Positions 34,674 through 43,777 of a DNA stretch of 64,000 bases are shown here, piece after piece. Made by a program: the position numbers and the translations under genes. Under the pieces are notes generated by a model, which was given only the letters and a program-made list of their open reading frames with translations, ran no database searches and was not told the origin of the DNA. The stretch is taken from the NCBI RefSeq assembly GCF_002205895.1, contig NZ_NJDE01000006.1, positions 62,001 through 126,000 of the forward strand. The letters are read 5' to 3'. The stretch is from Saccharibacillus sp. O23 (GTDB lineage Bacteria > Bacillota > Bacilli > Paenibacillales > Paenibacillaceae). How positions within the stretch are numbered: the stretch's first letter is position 1; the number at the start of each line of letters is the position of its first letter.

Positions 34674-37600
34674 ATGCAGCAGAATCGGGAACTGAAACAA
34701 GCCAGCCGAAAGATCGGGTTAGGGATGCTGGTATTGGTCGTTATTTTCGCGTTTTTGCCGTTCCGGCAGTCGATCGCTCAAGCTGATTCTTACTCTTCTT
34801 GGAAAGCATTGGAGGAAGAGGGCTTTTCGGTAGGGGCGATAGCTTCCCCATCTCTGAAAATCGATGCTGAAGGCATGCCGTACTTAGCTTATATTGATAC
34901 GGACAATTCTGAACGAGTTGCGGTTGTGCGATATAACGGATCTTTCTGGGCTCCGGTAGGAACTCCCTACATTTCTTCGACTTACGCCCAATTTGTTACG
35001 ATGGATATCGCTCAGAATGGAACCCCTTATGTGGCCTATACGGATATTTCCAGTTCAATGAAGGCAACCGTAAAACGATATAACGGAAATGCTTGGGAGA
35101 ACGTAGGTAACGCGGCCTTTTCTTCTTCCTCAGCTTCGTATCTTTCTCTTGCGCTCAACCCAAGCGGGGTCCCGTATGTGTTATATCAAGACGGAGCGAA
35201 TTCGAGCAAAGCTACTGTCATGAGGTTCAACGGAGCAGTATGGGAAGTAGTCGGCCAACCCGGTTTTTCAGCTGGACAGATTCAAGAAGGTTCAATTGCG
35301 TTCTCTTCGGAAGGTACGCCGTATGTAGCGTATTATGATATGTCAATTTCGAACAAGGCTGTAGTCATGAAGTACAACGGCACGGCTTGGCAATCGGTAG
35401 GTCAGCCGGGAATATCGGAAGATGCCGCTCCCTATCCGGTTATTGCGATCGCTTCTAACGGAGTTCCTTATTTAGCCTATCGGGACGCTTCGCAAGAGAA
35501 TCGCGAAACCGTCAAGAAATATAACGGCACGGCTTGGGAAACAGTCGGCCAACCGGGTTTTTCGGCCGGGCTGATCTCTTCCAACTCCATTGTCATAAGC
35601 GCCGATGGAACCCCTTATGTCGGCTATTCGGATTCGGGTACTAATGGCGGAGCGACCGTCATGAAGTACAACGGAACGGCTTGGGAAAACGTGGGCGAAC
35701 CCGGAGTTCCCGGCACTTCCGCTTACAGCGCGACTCTGGCGCTGAGTCCGAGCGGAATGCCGTATATCGCTTATCGCGACAGCCGTTATTCGCAAAGAGC
35801 CACGGTTATGAAATATGTCGGAGCTACTTACGCCGTAAACTTCGAAGCCAACGGAGGCAGCCCGGTAACCGCTCAGAATGTCAGCGCCAATGCTACGGCG
35901 ACGGAGCCTTCCGCGCCGACGCGTACCGGTTATACCTTCGCGGGCTGGTATGGCGATAGCGCTCTGACGACGCCGTTCAACTTCAGCACGCCGATCACCG
36001 CCGATACGACGCTGTATGCAAATTGGACGGCCAAGGAGTATACGGTCAGCTTCAACAGCGGCGGAGGCAGCACCGTAAACAGCCAAAATGTCAAATATAA
36101 TGAAGTCGCTGCGGAACCTTCCGCGCCGACGCGTACCGGTTATACCTTCGCGGGCTGGTATGGCGATAGCGCTCTGACGACGCCGTTCAACTTCAGCACG
36201 CCGATCACCGCCGATACGACGCTGTATGCAAAGTGGACGGCCGAAGAATATACGGTCAGCTTCAACAGCGGCGGAGGCAGCAGCGTAAACAGCCAGAACG
36301 TCAAATACAACGAAGTCGCTGCGGAACCTTCCGCGCCGACGCGAACCGGTTACACCTTCGCGGGTTGGTACAGCGACAGCGCTCTGACGACGCCGTTCAG
36401 CTTTGCCGCGCCGATCACGGCGAATACGACGCTGTACGCCAAATGGACGCCGGATACGTATACAGTAAGCTTCGATACCGACGGAGGTTCTTCCGTAAGT
36501 GCGCAAACGGTAAATTACGAGGAGATGGCGGTTATTCCGACGCCTTCGCCGACCCGAACCGGTTATGCTTTCGGAGGCTGGTATACCGACAGCGCACTCA
36601 CGACACCGTTCGATTTCACGACGCCGATTACGCAAGATCGCACGCTGTACGCGAAATGGGCGACTAATAGTTATACCGTAAGCTACGAGACGAACGGCGG
36701 CAGCTCGGTGAACAGCGAGGCCGTCGATTATAACGGCAAAGCGACCAATCCGGCAGAACCGACGCGTACGGGATATACGTTCGCGGGCTGGTACGGCGAT
36801 AGCGCTTTGACGACGTCATTCGATTTTGCTTCGCCGATTACCGGCGACACGACGATTTACGCGAAATGGGAGATCAAAGCGTATACCGTAAGCTACGAGA
36901 CGAACGGCGGCAGCGCGGTAAGCAGTGAAACGGTCGACTACAATACCTCCGCGACCCAACCGATTGCGCCGACCCGAAGCGGTTATACGTTCGCGGGTTG
37001 GTACAGCGACAGCGCTTTGACGACGTCGTTCGATTTCGCCGCGCCGATTACGGCGGACACGACGCTGTACGCGAAATGGGCTTCCGCCAATGCGAAATTG
37101 ACGGGCTTGTCCGTCAATCAGGGGACGCTCGATCCCGCATTTTCGGATGCCGTATTTACCTACCATGCGAGAAACGTGCCGAATAGCGTGACCGCTGTCG
37201 ATGTGACGCTTACGCAAGCAGACCCGAATGCCGAACTTGCCGTAACGGGAGCGACCAAAGTGTCGTCCGTTGACGGAGTGTCGGTGTATCGCGTATCGGG
37301 TCTCGCAGTAGGCGCCAATTCGGTACAAATCAAGGTTACGGCGGAAGACAAATCGTTTACGGACTATTCGCTTACGATCGAGCGCGCGGCCGCGCCGGTA
37401 TCGCCGACGACGCCTCCCGTAACGGAGCCGACGCCGACAACGCCGGTTCCGACGCCGGCACCAACACCTGCACCAACACCTGCACCGACGCCTGTTCCAA
37501 CACCAGCACCAATACCTGCACCAACGCCGACGCCGAATCCGGCTCCTTCTGCGGTGCCGGTCTTCCAAGGCAGCGTCGTTGACGTTCCGGCTCTGGTGAA

Positions 37601-38210
37601 TAAGATCTCGGCAGCCGCCAACGCCGCGCCGTCAAGCGGAGCCGCATTGACGGACACGAACGGACATTGGGCGCAGCAGGCGGTCGGAACCTTTGCCAGA
37701 CTCGGATTCGTTACCGGCGATCCCGACGGAAGTTTCCGTCCGAACGACAGTATCACGCGCGCCGAATTCGCCGCGGTATTGGCGCGGATCTTCCCGGTCG
37801 GCCAAGCGACCGTAAGCTCTCCGGTCTTGAACGACGTCGGCAATCACTGGGCGAACGATTCGATTCGAAGCCTTGTCGGCATAGGCGTGCTGAAAGGCTA
37901 CGGAGACGGCACGTTCAGACCCGACCGTACGATCAGCCGGGAAGAAATGGCTGCCGTATTGTCCCGGATCGTGGATCTGGATCAAGTCAACAAAGACGTC
38001 ACGAAAGGCGAGTTCGCCGACCGTTCGCAGATCAGCGCTTATGCCGCGGACGCGGTGAAGCAGGCGGCGCAGGCCGGAATCGTCAGCGGCAAGCCGGGAG
38101 AGCGTTTCGATCCGAAAGGACAAAGCTCCCGTGCCGAAGCGATCGTTATGCTGACGAACGCGTTGAATCTTGATCCTCAGATTTGGATGATCTTAAACAA
38201 TCTCGATTAA
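34674..38210 (+). CDS. Mosaic S-layer-anchored surface protein (propeller-like repeats, InlB B-repeats, SLH)
   Basis: A 1178-residue cell-surface protein. A signal peptide (to about residue 39, QSIAQA) is followed by six or seven blades of about 48 residues ending like VMKYNGTAWENVGQPGFS, probably a beta-propeller (40-385). Six Listeria/Bacteroides-type B-repeats of 68-70 residues follow (385-803; GYTFAGWYGDSALTTPF). Then come a cadherin-like beta-sandwich domain (804-905), a Pro-Thr spacer built of PTPA units and three SLH domains (about 990-1178) that bind pyruvylated wall polymer. ATG 34674 has AGGAGG seven bases upstream. The propeller part is visibly more AT-rich than the rest. An adhesion role is inferred. 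Confidence 0.88.
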   Translation: MQQNRELKQASRKIGLGMLVLVVIFAFLPFRQSIAQADSYSSWKALEEEGFSVGAIASPSLKIDAEGMPYLAYIDTDNSERVAVVRYNGSFWAPVGTPYISSTYAQFVTMDIAQNGTPYVAYTDISSSMKATVKRYNGNAWENVGNAAFSSSSASYLSLALNPSGVPYVLYQDGANSSKATVMRFNGAVWEVVGQPGFSAGQIQEGSIAFSSEGTPYVAYYDMSISNKAVVMKYNGTAWQSVGQPGISEDAAPYPVIAIASNGVPYLAYRDASQENRETVKKYNGTAWETVGQPGFSAGLISSNSIVISADGTPYVGYSDSGTNGGATVMKYNGTAWENVGEPGVPGTSAYSATLALSPSGMPYIAYRDSRYSQRATVMKYVGATYAVNFEANGGSPVTAQNVSANATATEPSAPTRTGYTFAGWYGDSALTTPFNFSTPITADTTLYANWTAKEYTVSFNSGGGSTVNSQNVKYNEVAAEPSAPTRTGYTFAGWYGDSALTTPFNFSTPITADTTLYAKWTAEEYTVSFNSGGGSSVNSQNVKYNEVAAEPSAPTRTGYTFAGWYSDSALTTPFSFAAPITANTTLYAKWTPDTYTVSFDTDGGSSVSAQTVNYEEMAVIPTPSPTRTGYAFGGWYTDSALTTPFDFTTPITQDRTLYAKWATNSYTVSYETNGGSSVNSEAVDYNGKATNPAEPTRTGYTFAGWYGDSALTTSFDFASPITGDTTIYAKWEIKAYTVSYETNGGSAVSSETVDYNTSATQPIAPTRSGYTFAGWYSDSALTTSFDFAAPITADTTLYAKWASANAKLTGLSVNQGTLDPAFSDAVFTYHARNVPNSVTAVDVTLTQADPNAELAVTGATKVSSVDGVSVYRVSGLAVGANSVQIKVTAEDKSFTDYSLTIERAAAPVSPTTPPVTEPTPTTPVPTPAPTPAPTPAPTPVPTPAPIPAPTPTPNPAPSAVPVFQGSVVDVPALVNKISAAANAAPSSGAALTDTNGHWAQQAVGTFARLGFVTGDPDGSFRPNDSITRAEFAAVLARIFPVGQATVSSPVLNDVGNHWANDSIRSLVGIGVLKGYGDGTFRPDRTISREEMAAVLSRIVDLDQVNKDVTKGEFADRSQISAYAADAVKQAAQAGIVSGKPGERFDPKGQSSRAEAIVMLTNALNLDPQIWMILNNLD
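35907..36232 (+). repeat. Identical 116-bp repeats within B-repeats 1 and 2
   Basis: Positions 35907-36022 and 36117-36232 are identical over 116 bp at a period of 210 bp (70 codons). The other B-repeat copies are clearly diverged at DNA level. This indicates a very recent duplication or conversion event. Confidence 0.8.
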
Positions 38211-38276
38211 TCGGCAATAGGGTAATAGGCCCAGAGGAATAAAGACAGCAAGCTCCGTAAGATTTTGAAGTAGAAT

Positions 38277-38314
38277 AAAAAAGCTTCCGCCGTTTATAGG
38301 CGGAAGCTTTTTTA
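38277..38314. terminator. Bidirectional terminator
   Basis: AAAAAAGCTTCCGCC-gtttata-GGCGGAAGCTTTTTT, shared by the SLH gene (+) and the response regulator gene (-). Confidence 0.9.
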
Positions 38315-38351
38315 TGCGTTCGGATCATCGGCGGACGGGCGATCGCCGGAT

Positions 38352-39710
38352 TCACCGATCCGCGCGCCGGAACTCGTTCGGCGAGCAGCCGGTCGTCTTC
38401 TTGAAGACGCGGCTGAAGTATTTCTCGTCCTGATAGCCGACGAGTTCGGCGATGCGCACGACCGTCATGTCGGAATCGCGCAGCAGGCGCTTGGCGCGTT
38501 CGAGGCGGACGTTCGCCAGATAGTCGAACACGTTCTCGCCGAATTCGCGTTTGAAGCGGCGGGAGATGTATTCGCGGCTCAGGAAGAAGCGGTCCGCGAG
38601 ATCCTGAAGCGTCAGATCTTCGCGGTAGTGTTCGCGGATATAAGCGGCGATATCTTCCATGACGCCCGCGCCCGCGGCTCCGGCGGGGCCGCCTTCGAAG
38701 GCGTGGATGTAGCGGGCTTCCGATTCGAGACTCGCGGAAGCCGCGCCGGCTGCCTCGAAGCCGCCCGCCCGAGCGCCGAAACCGTTACGCGACGCGGCCG
38801 CTCCGCCGGTTCCCGCCTGCACGGCCTGCCCCCGGTTCAGCGCTTCTTCCGCTTGCAGGTAAGAAGCGCGCAGCCCTTCGGCCAGCCCGTCGGCGCAGCC
38901 GCCGAGCCCGAAATGCAGCGGCTCGCCGAGCACGTTCGCCAAGCCCGCGTTGATGCGGGCAAGCTTCTCTCCGGCGTGAGCCGCGCCGGCCCAGAAGAAG
39001 ATCGCCATCTCGCGTTCGCGGCCGAGATTGCGGAACGCGTAGCCGCTTCGCCCGTGGCCGAGCACTTCGTTGGCCACGTTCGCCAACGTGAAGAACAGCA
39101 GATCCGCGCGCCCCGAGTAGCGCAGCCAGAGCGGCGAATGTTCGCCCAGCCGAACGACGGCGCTGCGCACCGTTCCCGGATTTTCGTCCAGCGCGAACTC
39201 GCCGGCCAATTCGCGGCCCGCGCCGGCTCGCGCCGCCGGACCGCCGAGCAGGTCCGAACACAGCTTGTCCCGGTACACCGGCTTGAAGCGGTTGACTTCC
39301 ATCATCTGTTCGCGAAGCTGCCGGCTTCTTTCTTCGCCGACCCGCCAACTGTCGACCGCCCGGGCGAAAGCCGCATTGAGCTGATCGCCGTCGATCGGCT
39401 TCAGCAGATAATCCATGCCGCCGTAACGCAGCGTCTGACGCGCGAAATCGAAATCGCCGTGCCCGCTGATGACCAGCGTCTTGGTCTCCGGCGCGCTGCG
39501 GCTGATCCATTCCAGCAGATCGATCCCGCCGCCGGCGGGCATGATCATGTCCGTCAAGACGATCTGCGGGGCATGCCGTTCGATCATCGATATCGCTTCG
39601 CGTCCGCTCGAAGCTTCCAACACTTCGGCGGAATCGTATAATTCCCAATCGATCAGCAGGCGGATGGCCTCTCTGACATGGGCTTCGTCGTCTACGATAA
39701 GAACTTTCAT
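38352..39710 (-). CDS. YesN-type response regulator, receiver plus AraC helix-turn-helix
   Basis: A 452-residue regulator. Residues 1-120 are a receiver domain with Asp7/Asp8, phosphoacceptor Asp54 (VLTDMIMP) and Lys in YLLKPID. A long middle region rich in Ala and Gly follows. The last 100 residues hold two AraC-type helix-turn-helices (LTLQDLADRFFLSREYISRRFKREFGENVFDYL and VVRIAELVGYQDEKYFSRVFKKTTG). ATG 39710 follows GGGAGGAGGCCTCGC. It is encoded 73 bp downstream of the sensor kinase gene. The pair is expected to activate the divergent sugar ABC transporter genes. Confidence 0.9.
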   Translation of the reverse strand: MKVLIVDDEAHVREAIRLLIDWELYDSAEVLEASSGREAISMIERHAPQIVLTDMIMPAGGGIDLLEWISRSAPETKTLVISGHGDFDFARQTLRYGGMDYLLKPIDGDQLNAAFARAVDSWRVGEERSRQLREQMMEVNRFKPVYRDKLCSDLLGGPAARAGAGRELAGEFALDENPGTVRSAVVRLGEHSPLWLRYSGRADLLFFTLANVANEVLGHGRSGYAFRNLGREREMAIFFWAGAAHAGEKLARINAGLANVLGEPLHFGLGGCADGLAEGLRASYLQAEEALNRGQAVQAGTGGAAASRNGFGARAGGFEAAGAASASLESEARYIHAFEGGPAGAAGAGVMEDIAAYIREHYREDLTLQDLADRFFLSREYISRRFKREFGENVFDYLANVRLERAKRLLRDSDMTVVRIAELVGYQDEKYFSRVFKKTTGCSPNEFRRADR

Positions 39711-39783
39711 GCGAGGCCTCCTCCCGGCGGCGAATACGTCGAATGCCGCCATGCACGTTCCTTCTTCTATTCCCCGTAATCCG

Positions 39784-41778
39784 TTACTTGCGAATCTCTT
39801 CGGCTGCGTATAGAGGAATCCGGAGCGTCACCTGCAGGCCGCCCTCCAGCGACCGGCTCAGGAAGACGGCGGCCGAATCGCCGAAGTACAAGCGCAGCCG
39901 ATCGCCGACGCTGCGAAGACCGATCTGCGGCGATTCCGTATTCTGTCCGAATACCAACGGCCGGTCCAGCATGTCTTGCAGTTCCCGCCGGCGCTCCGGC
40001 TCGATGCCGGGGCCGTTGTCCGCCACGATCACGATCAGTTCGCTGCGACGCCGGGACGGGCGCGACTGCACGTTCTCTTCGCTGCCGAATCGGTCGGTCG
40101 CGCCGTCTTTTTCCGGATCGAGAGCCTCGATATCGAAAGTCTCGAATTCGTCCGCGTCTTCGGCGAAAGGCCGCATGGCTTCCGTATCCGGCTGCCCCGT
40201 GGCTTGCTGCGGCCCTTCCGGCTGCTGACGCAAGTAAGCCCTGATCCGCAGCACGCCTTCTTGTTCGAGCGTCTCGCCGGCATGCTTGAAATAATTTTCG
40301 GCCAACGGCTGAAGAATCATGCGCGGAACCTCGATCCGGCGGGCTTCCTGTTCGACTTCGAGCGAGAAGCGGAAATTGCCTCTGAACCGGTGCTGCTGAA
40401 GGCCCAGATAGTCCTGCACGTATTCGATCTCCCGGCTGAGCGGCACGAAAGCGTCGCCCACGTGCATATTGTAATGCATCATGCGGCCGAGCGAAGAGAT
40501 CAAGCCGTAGACTTCTTTGTCGCCTTTGCGCAGCGCGAGCGTCGCGATCGATTGCAGCGCATTATTGAGAAAATGCGGATTGACTTGCGCTTCGAGCGCC
40601 CGAAGCTGATTCGTTTTGTTCATGATCTCCAACCGGTACTGTTTCAAGATCGAATCGTTCAATCGCCTCACCATGCCTTCGAACCGCCGGGACAGCACGC
40701 CGAATTCGTCGGTACGGTTCGTTTCGAGTTCCAGCGGCAGACCGCCGGATTCCACCTGCTGCATGCCGCGGATCAATTTGCGGATCGGTTGGGTGAATTT
40801 GAGCGAGATGAAGGCCGTCGCCACGACGACCACGATCAGCGACAGCGCGCCTACGCCGGCGTTAAGCAGTAGAATCTGCCGCTCGCGGCGGTACAGCGTG
40901 TCGGTGTCCACGCTCTTGACGAGCGTCCAATCGGCGAGCGGGCTGCGAACCCGTTCGTAGAACAGGAACGAATCTCGGCCGCTCTGCTGAGCGGTGTAGC
41001 CGGACTCGTCGGACGAGGCCAGCACCTCGTCGAGTCCCGGCAGGTTCGGTTTCTCGCCGAGCTGGGCCTGCTGCGATTCGGGTCCGACGATCAGTTTTCC
41101 TTCGCTGTTCACGATGTAGACCTGTTCGCCCTTAGATGCCAAACGATCGGTGAGCGAGCGCAGGAACGAGATATCGACGTCGATCGCCAGCATCCCGGCT
41201 TTTTTGTTGCGCGGAATATCGTAGACGACCCGATTGAACGTGAACACGTCGGTCGAACGGCCTTCTTTTTCCGGAATCATTCGATACGTGCCGGCCCGAT
41301 GCGTGACGCCCGCAAAAGCCTGCACGTCCCATTTCCGATACTCCGGCAGTTGATCCTGCTTGGTGGGACCGTAAGGCTTGGCCGCGTAATAGAGGTAGGA
41401 ATTGCTGCTCTTGTCGATATGGAGAAAGACTTGGTAGATGCCGTCCATCGCGTAATACGTCCGGCGCAGCATGCCCATGACGTCGCTCCGGTCGAGCGTC
41501 GCGTCTTCCACGTCCGATCCGGTCAAGATAATATCGATCAGCGTATCGCCGTAGACCGATTCGTCGTAGACCTGAAGCGAGAGCTTGTTGACCGTGTCGA
41601 GATAGTTGACGATATTGATCTGCCCTTGATACAGCAGACTGGCGTTGTCTTCTATGGCGCTGCGTTTCACGTTCTCTTTGGTCAGATTGTAGGCGACCAA
41701 GGCGGATAGCAGAATCGGCAGAGCCGTGGCGAAAACGAGAAACACGATCAGTTTGCCGCGAATGGAATGACGCAACAT
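39784..41778 (-). CDS. YesM-type membrane sensor histidine kinase
   Basis: A 664-residue kinase. TM1 is about residues 10-32, an extracytoplasmic dCache-like sensor runs to about 290, TM2 is LLLNAGVGALSLIVVVVATAF, and HAMP follows. The His_kinase domain has VNPHFLNNALQSI and the HATPase has YFKHAGE (N box) and VADNGPGI (G box). Between N and G boxes lies an insert of about 60 residues, rich in Asp, Glu, Gln and Pro, not usual in this family. ATG 41778 follows AAAGGAGAGCTGT. It is divergent from the ABC permease gene, the common layout for carbohydrate sensing. Confidence 0.9.
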   Translation of the reverse strand: MLRHSIRGKLIVFLVFATALPILLSALVAYNLTKENVKRSAIEDNASLLYQGQINIVNYLDTVNKLSLQVYDESVYGDTLIDIILTGSDVEDATLDRSDVMGMLRRTYYAMDGIYQVFLHIDKSSNSYLYYAAKPYGPTKQDQLPEYRKWDVQAFAGVTHRAGTYRMIPEKEGRSTDVFTFNRVVYDIPRNKKAGMLAIDVDISFLRSLTDRLASKGEQVYIVNSEGKLIVGPESQQAQLGEKPNLPGLDEVLASSDESGYTAQQSGRDSFLFYERVRSPLADWTLVKSVDTDTLYRRERQILLLNAGVGALSLIVVVVATAFISLKFTQPIRKLIRGMQQVESGGLPLELETNRTDEFGVLSRRFEGMVRRLNDSILKQYRLEIMNKTNQLRALEAQVNPHFLNNALQSIATLALRKGDKEVYGLISSLGRMMHYNMHVGDAFVPLSREIEYVQDYLGLQQHRFRGNFRFSLEVEQEARRIEVPRMILQPLAENYFKHAGETLEQEGVLRIRAYLRQQPEGPQQATGQPDTEAMRPFAEDADEFETFDIEALDPEKDGATDRFGSEENVQSRPSRRRSELIVIVADNGPGIEPERRRELQDMLDRPLVFGQNTESPQIGLRSVGDRLRLYFGDSAAVFLSRSLEGGLQVTLRIPLYAAEEIRK

Positions 41779-41843
41779 ACAGCTCTCCTTTCTCCTAAAC
41801 AAAGCGGGTCAATATAGTCCACTGTATTCGTCATTTATTTCCA

Positions 41844-41872
41844 TGTTAACGCTTACTTTTTCCAAATATAAT
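41844..41872 (+). promoter_or_regulatory. ABC transporter promoter with overlapping cre-like site
   Basis: TGTTAA (41844-41849) and TATAAT (41867-41872) are 17 bp apart. The -35 side is covered by TGTTAACGCTTACT (41844-41857), which matches cre at 13 of 14 positions. A weak -35 fits an activated promoter. Confidence 0.6.
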
Positions 41873-41917
41873 GAGTGCATACCTGAAAGACACTTAACCA
41901 AACGGGAGGTGCTTCGC

Positions 41918-42799
41918 TTGGCAGGCCGCAAACGGTGGTACGATTTATTCATGCAGAGCGTATTCTTGGGTCCATCGCTGCTTTTCTTCGTTGTTGTCGT
42001 CCTGATCCCGTTTTTTCTAGGCATGTATTATTCGTTTACCGATTGGAACGGCGTCGCGGTCACGGTCAACTGGGTAGGCGTCCGCAACTTCGCCGTCATG
42101 TTCGCGGACGCGAAGTTCTGGACTTCCTTCTGGTTCACGATCCGCTTCACGGTAGCCGTCGTGGTTCTGACCAACGTCATCGCTTTCGCTCTGGCGCTGC
42201 TGCTGGTCCAACCGCTTAAGATGCGCAATCTGCTGCGGACGCTCTTCTTCATTCCGAACGTCATCGGCGGACTGCTGCTCGGCTTCATCTGGCAGTTCAT
42301 CTTTATCCGCGGTTTTGCGGCCGTCGGCAAAGCAACGGGGCTCGGATTCTTCAAGCTCGAATGGCTCGGCACGGAAGCGACGGGCTTCTGGGGCATCGTG
42401 ATCGTATTCGTCTGGCAGGCCGCCGGCTACATGATGATCATCTACATCGCGGGCCTGATGAACGTCGACCGTTCGCTGATCGAAGCGGCCGAGATCGACG
42501 GAGCGGGTTACGGGCAGAAACTGCGGTTCATCACTTTGCCGCTGGTCATGCCGGCCATCACCGTCTGCTTGTTCCTGTCGATGTCGAACGCCTTCAAGAT
42601 GTTCGACCTGAACTTGGCGCTGACTCGCGGCGGTCCGTTCGGTTCGACCGAATCGCTGGCGCTGAACATCTATAACGAAGCCTTCACGAACAGCAACTAC
42701 GGGCTCGGTACGGCGAAAGCGCTGCTGTTCTTCGTCATCGTGGCGCTCGTCTCGTCGCTGCAAGTCTGGTTCACGAAGAGAAGGGAGGTGCAGTCGTAA
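41918..42799 (+). CDS. Carbohydrate ABC transporter permease (CUT1), first subunit
   Basis: A 293-residue MalF/UgpA-type inner-membrane permease with six helices and the EAA loop EAAEIDGAGYGQKLRFITLP that contacts the ATPase. The start is TTG 41918, eight bases after GGGAGG; the frame opens at 41843, but that would begin upstream of the promoter -10 box. The second permease gene follows with no gap. Together with the binding protein at 43778 it imports a sugar or oligosaccharide. The ATPase is not in the window and is probably a shared MsmX-type protein. Confidence 0.9.
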   Translation: MAGRKRWYDLFMQSVFLGPSLLFFVVVVLIPFFLGMYYSFTDWNGVAVTVNWVGVRNFAVMFADAKFWTSFWFTIRFTVAVVVLTNVIAFALALLLVQPLKMRNLLRTLFFIPNVIGGLLLGFIWQFIFIRGFAAVGKATGLGFFKLEWLGTEATGFWGIVIVFVWQAAGYMMIIYIAGLMNVDRSLIEAAEIDGAGYGQKLRFITLPLVMPAITVCLFLSMSNAFKMFDLNLALTRGGPFGSTESLALNIYNEAFTNSNYGLGTAKALLFFVIVALVSSLQVWFTKRREVQS

Positions 42800-43639
42800 G
42801 TGGAAACGTCACGCAGATATTCCTGGCGCACGCTGCTGCTGGAGGTCGTCACCGTCCTCGTGGCCCTGATGTTCTTGGTTCCTTTCTACTTCGTGGTCGT
42901 CAACTCCTTGAAGAAGTTCGCCGATATCTTGAAAGATTCGGCCGCGCTTCCCAAAGCCGTCACCTTCGACAACTTCAAGAACGCGTGGAGAATTCTCGAT
43001 TTTCCGCATGCTTTCACGAACTCGCTCGTGATCACGGTCTTGGCCAACGTGCTGCTGGCGCTGTTCTGTTCGATGGCCGCCTACCGGTTGGTCCGGCATC
43101 CGAGCCGCTTCAATAATATCGTATTCATGGCGTTCGTCGCGGCGATGGTCATTCCGTTCCAGTCGATCATGATCCCGCTGGTACGGGTCGCGGCCAACTT
43201 GAATCTGACGAACAACCTGCCGGGCCTGATCATCTGTTATCTGGGATTCGGCGCTTCGCTCACCATCTTCTTGTTCCACGGTTTCGTCAAATCGGTACCG
43301 ATCGAGATCGAAGAAGCGGGAATTGTGGACGGATGCTCGCCGTTCGGCGTCTTCTTCCGAATCGTGCTGCCGCTGCTGAAACCGATGGTCGTGACCGTAT
43401 TCATCTTGAATACGCTGTGGATCTGGAACGACTTCCTGCTGCCGCTCCTGATCGTCGGAGGCAACGCAGAGCTCCGAACGATTCCGCTGGCCACCAACGC
43501 TTTCTTCTCGCAGTATACGAAGCAGTGGGACTTGGCGCTGGCGGGACTGCTGATGGGCATCGCGCCGATCATCATTTTCTTCCTGGCTCTTCAGAAACAT
43601 ATCATCGCCGGCATCGCCGCCGGAGCCGTCAAAGGCTGA
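42800..43639 (+). CDS. Carbohydrate ABC transporter permease (CUT1), second subunit
   Basis: A 279-residue MalG/UgpE-type permease with six helices and the EAA-type loop EEAGIVDGCSPFGVFFRIVLPLL; the C-terminus IIAGIAAGAVKG is characteristic. GTG 42800 directly follows the stop codon of the first permease gene, and AAGGGAGG lies inside the upstream gene's end, so translation is coupled. Substrate unknown. Confidence 0.9.
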   Translation: METSRRYSWRTLLLEVVTVLVALMFLVPFYFVVVNSLKKFADILKDSAALPKAVTFDNFKNAWRILDFPHAFTNSLVITVLANVLLALFCSMAAYRLVRHPSRFNNIVFMAFVAAMVIPFQSIMIPLVRVAANLNLTNNLPGLIICYLGFGASLTIFLFHGFVKSVPIEIEEAGIVDGCSPFGVFFRIVLPLLKPMVVTVFILNTLWIWNDFLLPLLIVGGNAELRTIPLATNAFFSQYTKQWDLALAGLLMGIAPIIIFFLALQKHIIAGIAAGAVKG

Positions 43640-43693
43640 CTAAGGGTAAGCGGAGACCGCCTTTGGCGGATTCCTTAAATAGAGCATTCTTAT

Positions 43694-43707
43694 TGTAAAC
43701 GCTTACT
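43694..43707 (+). promoter_or_regulatory. Strong cre (CcpA) site before the binding-protein gene
   Basis: TGTAAACGCTTACT matches the cre consensus at every position. It lies in the 138-bp gap between the second permease and the binding protein, 70 bp upstream of the start. A small hairpin (about 43650-43670) precedes it. This would give catabolite control of binding-protein level. Confidence 0.7.
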
Positions 43708-43777
43708 GCCTTAATGAAAAGAGCCGTTCAGATCGAGGGGAGCAACGTTTCGCCACACAACAAAGGAGGCTGTACAC

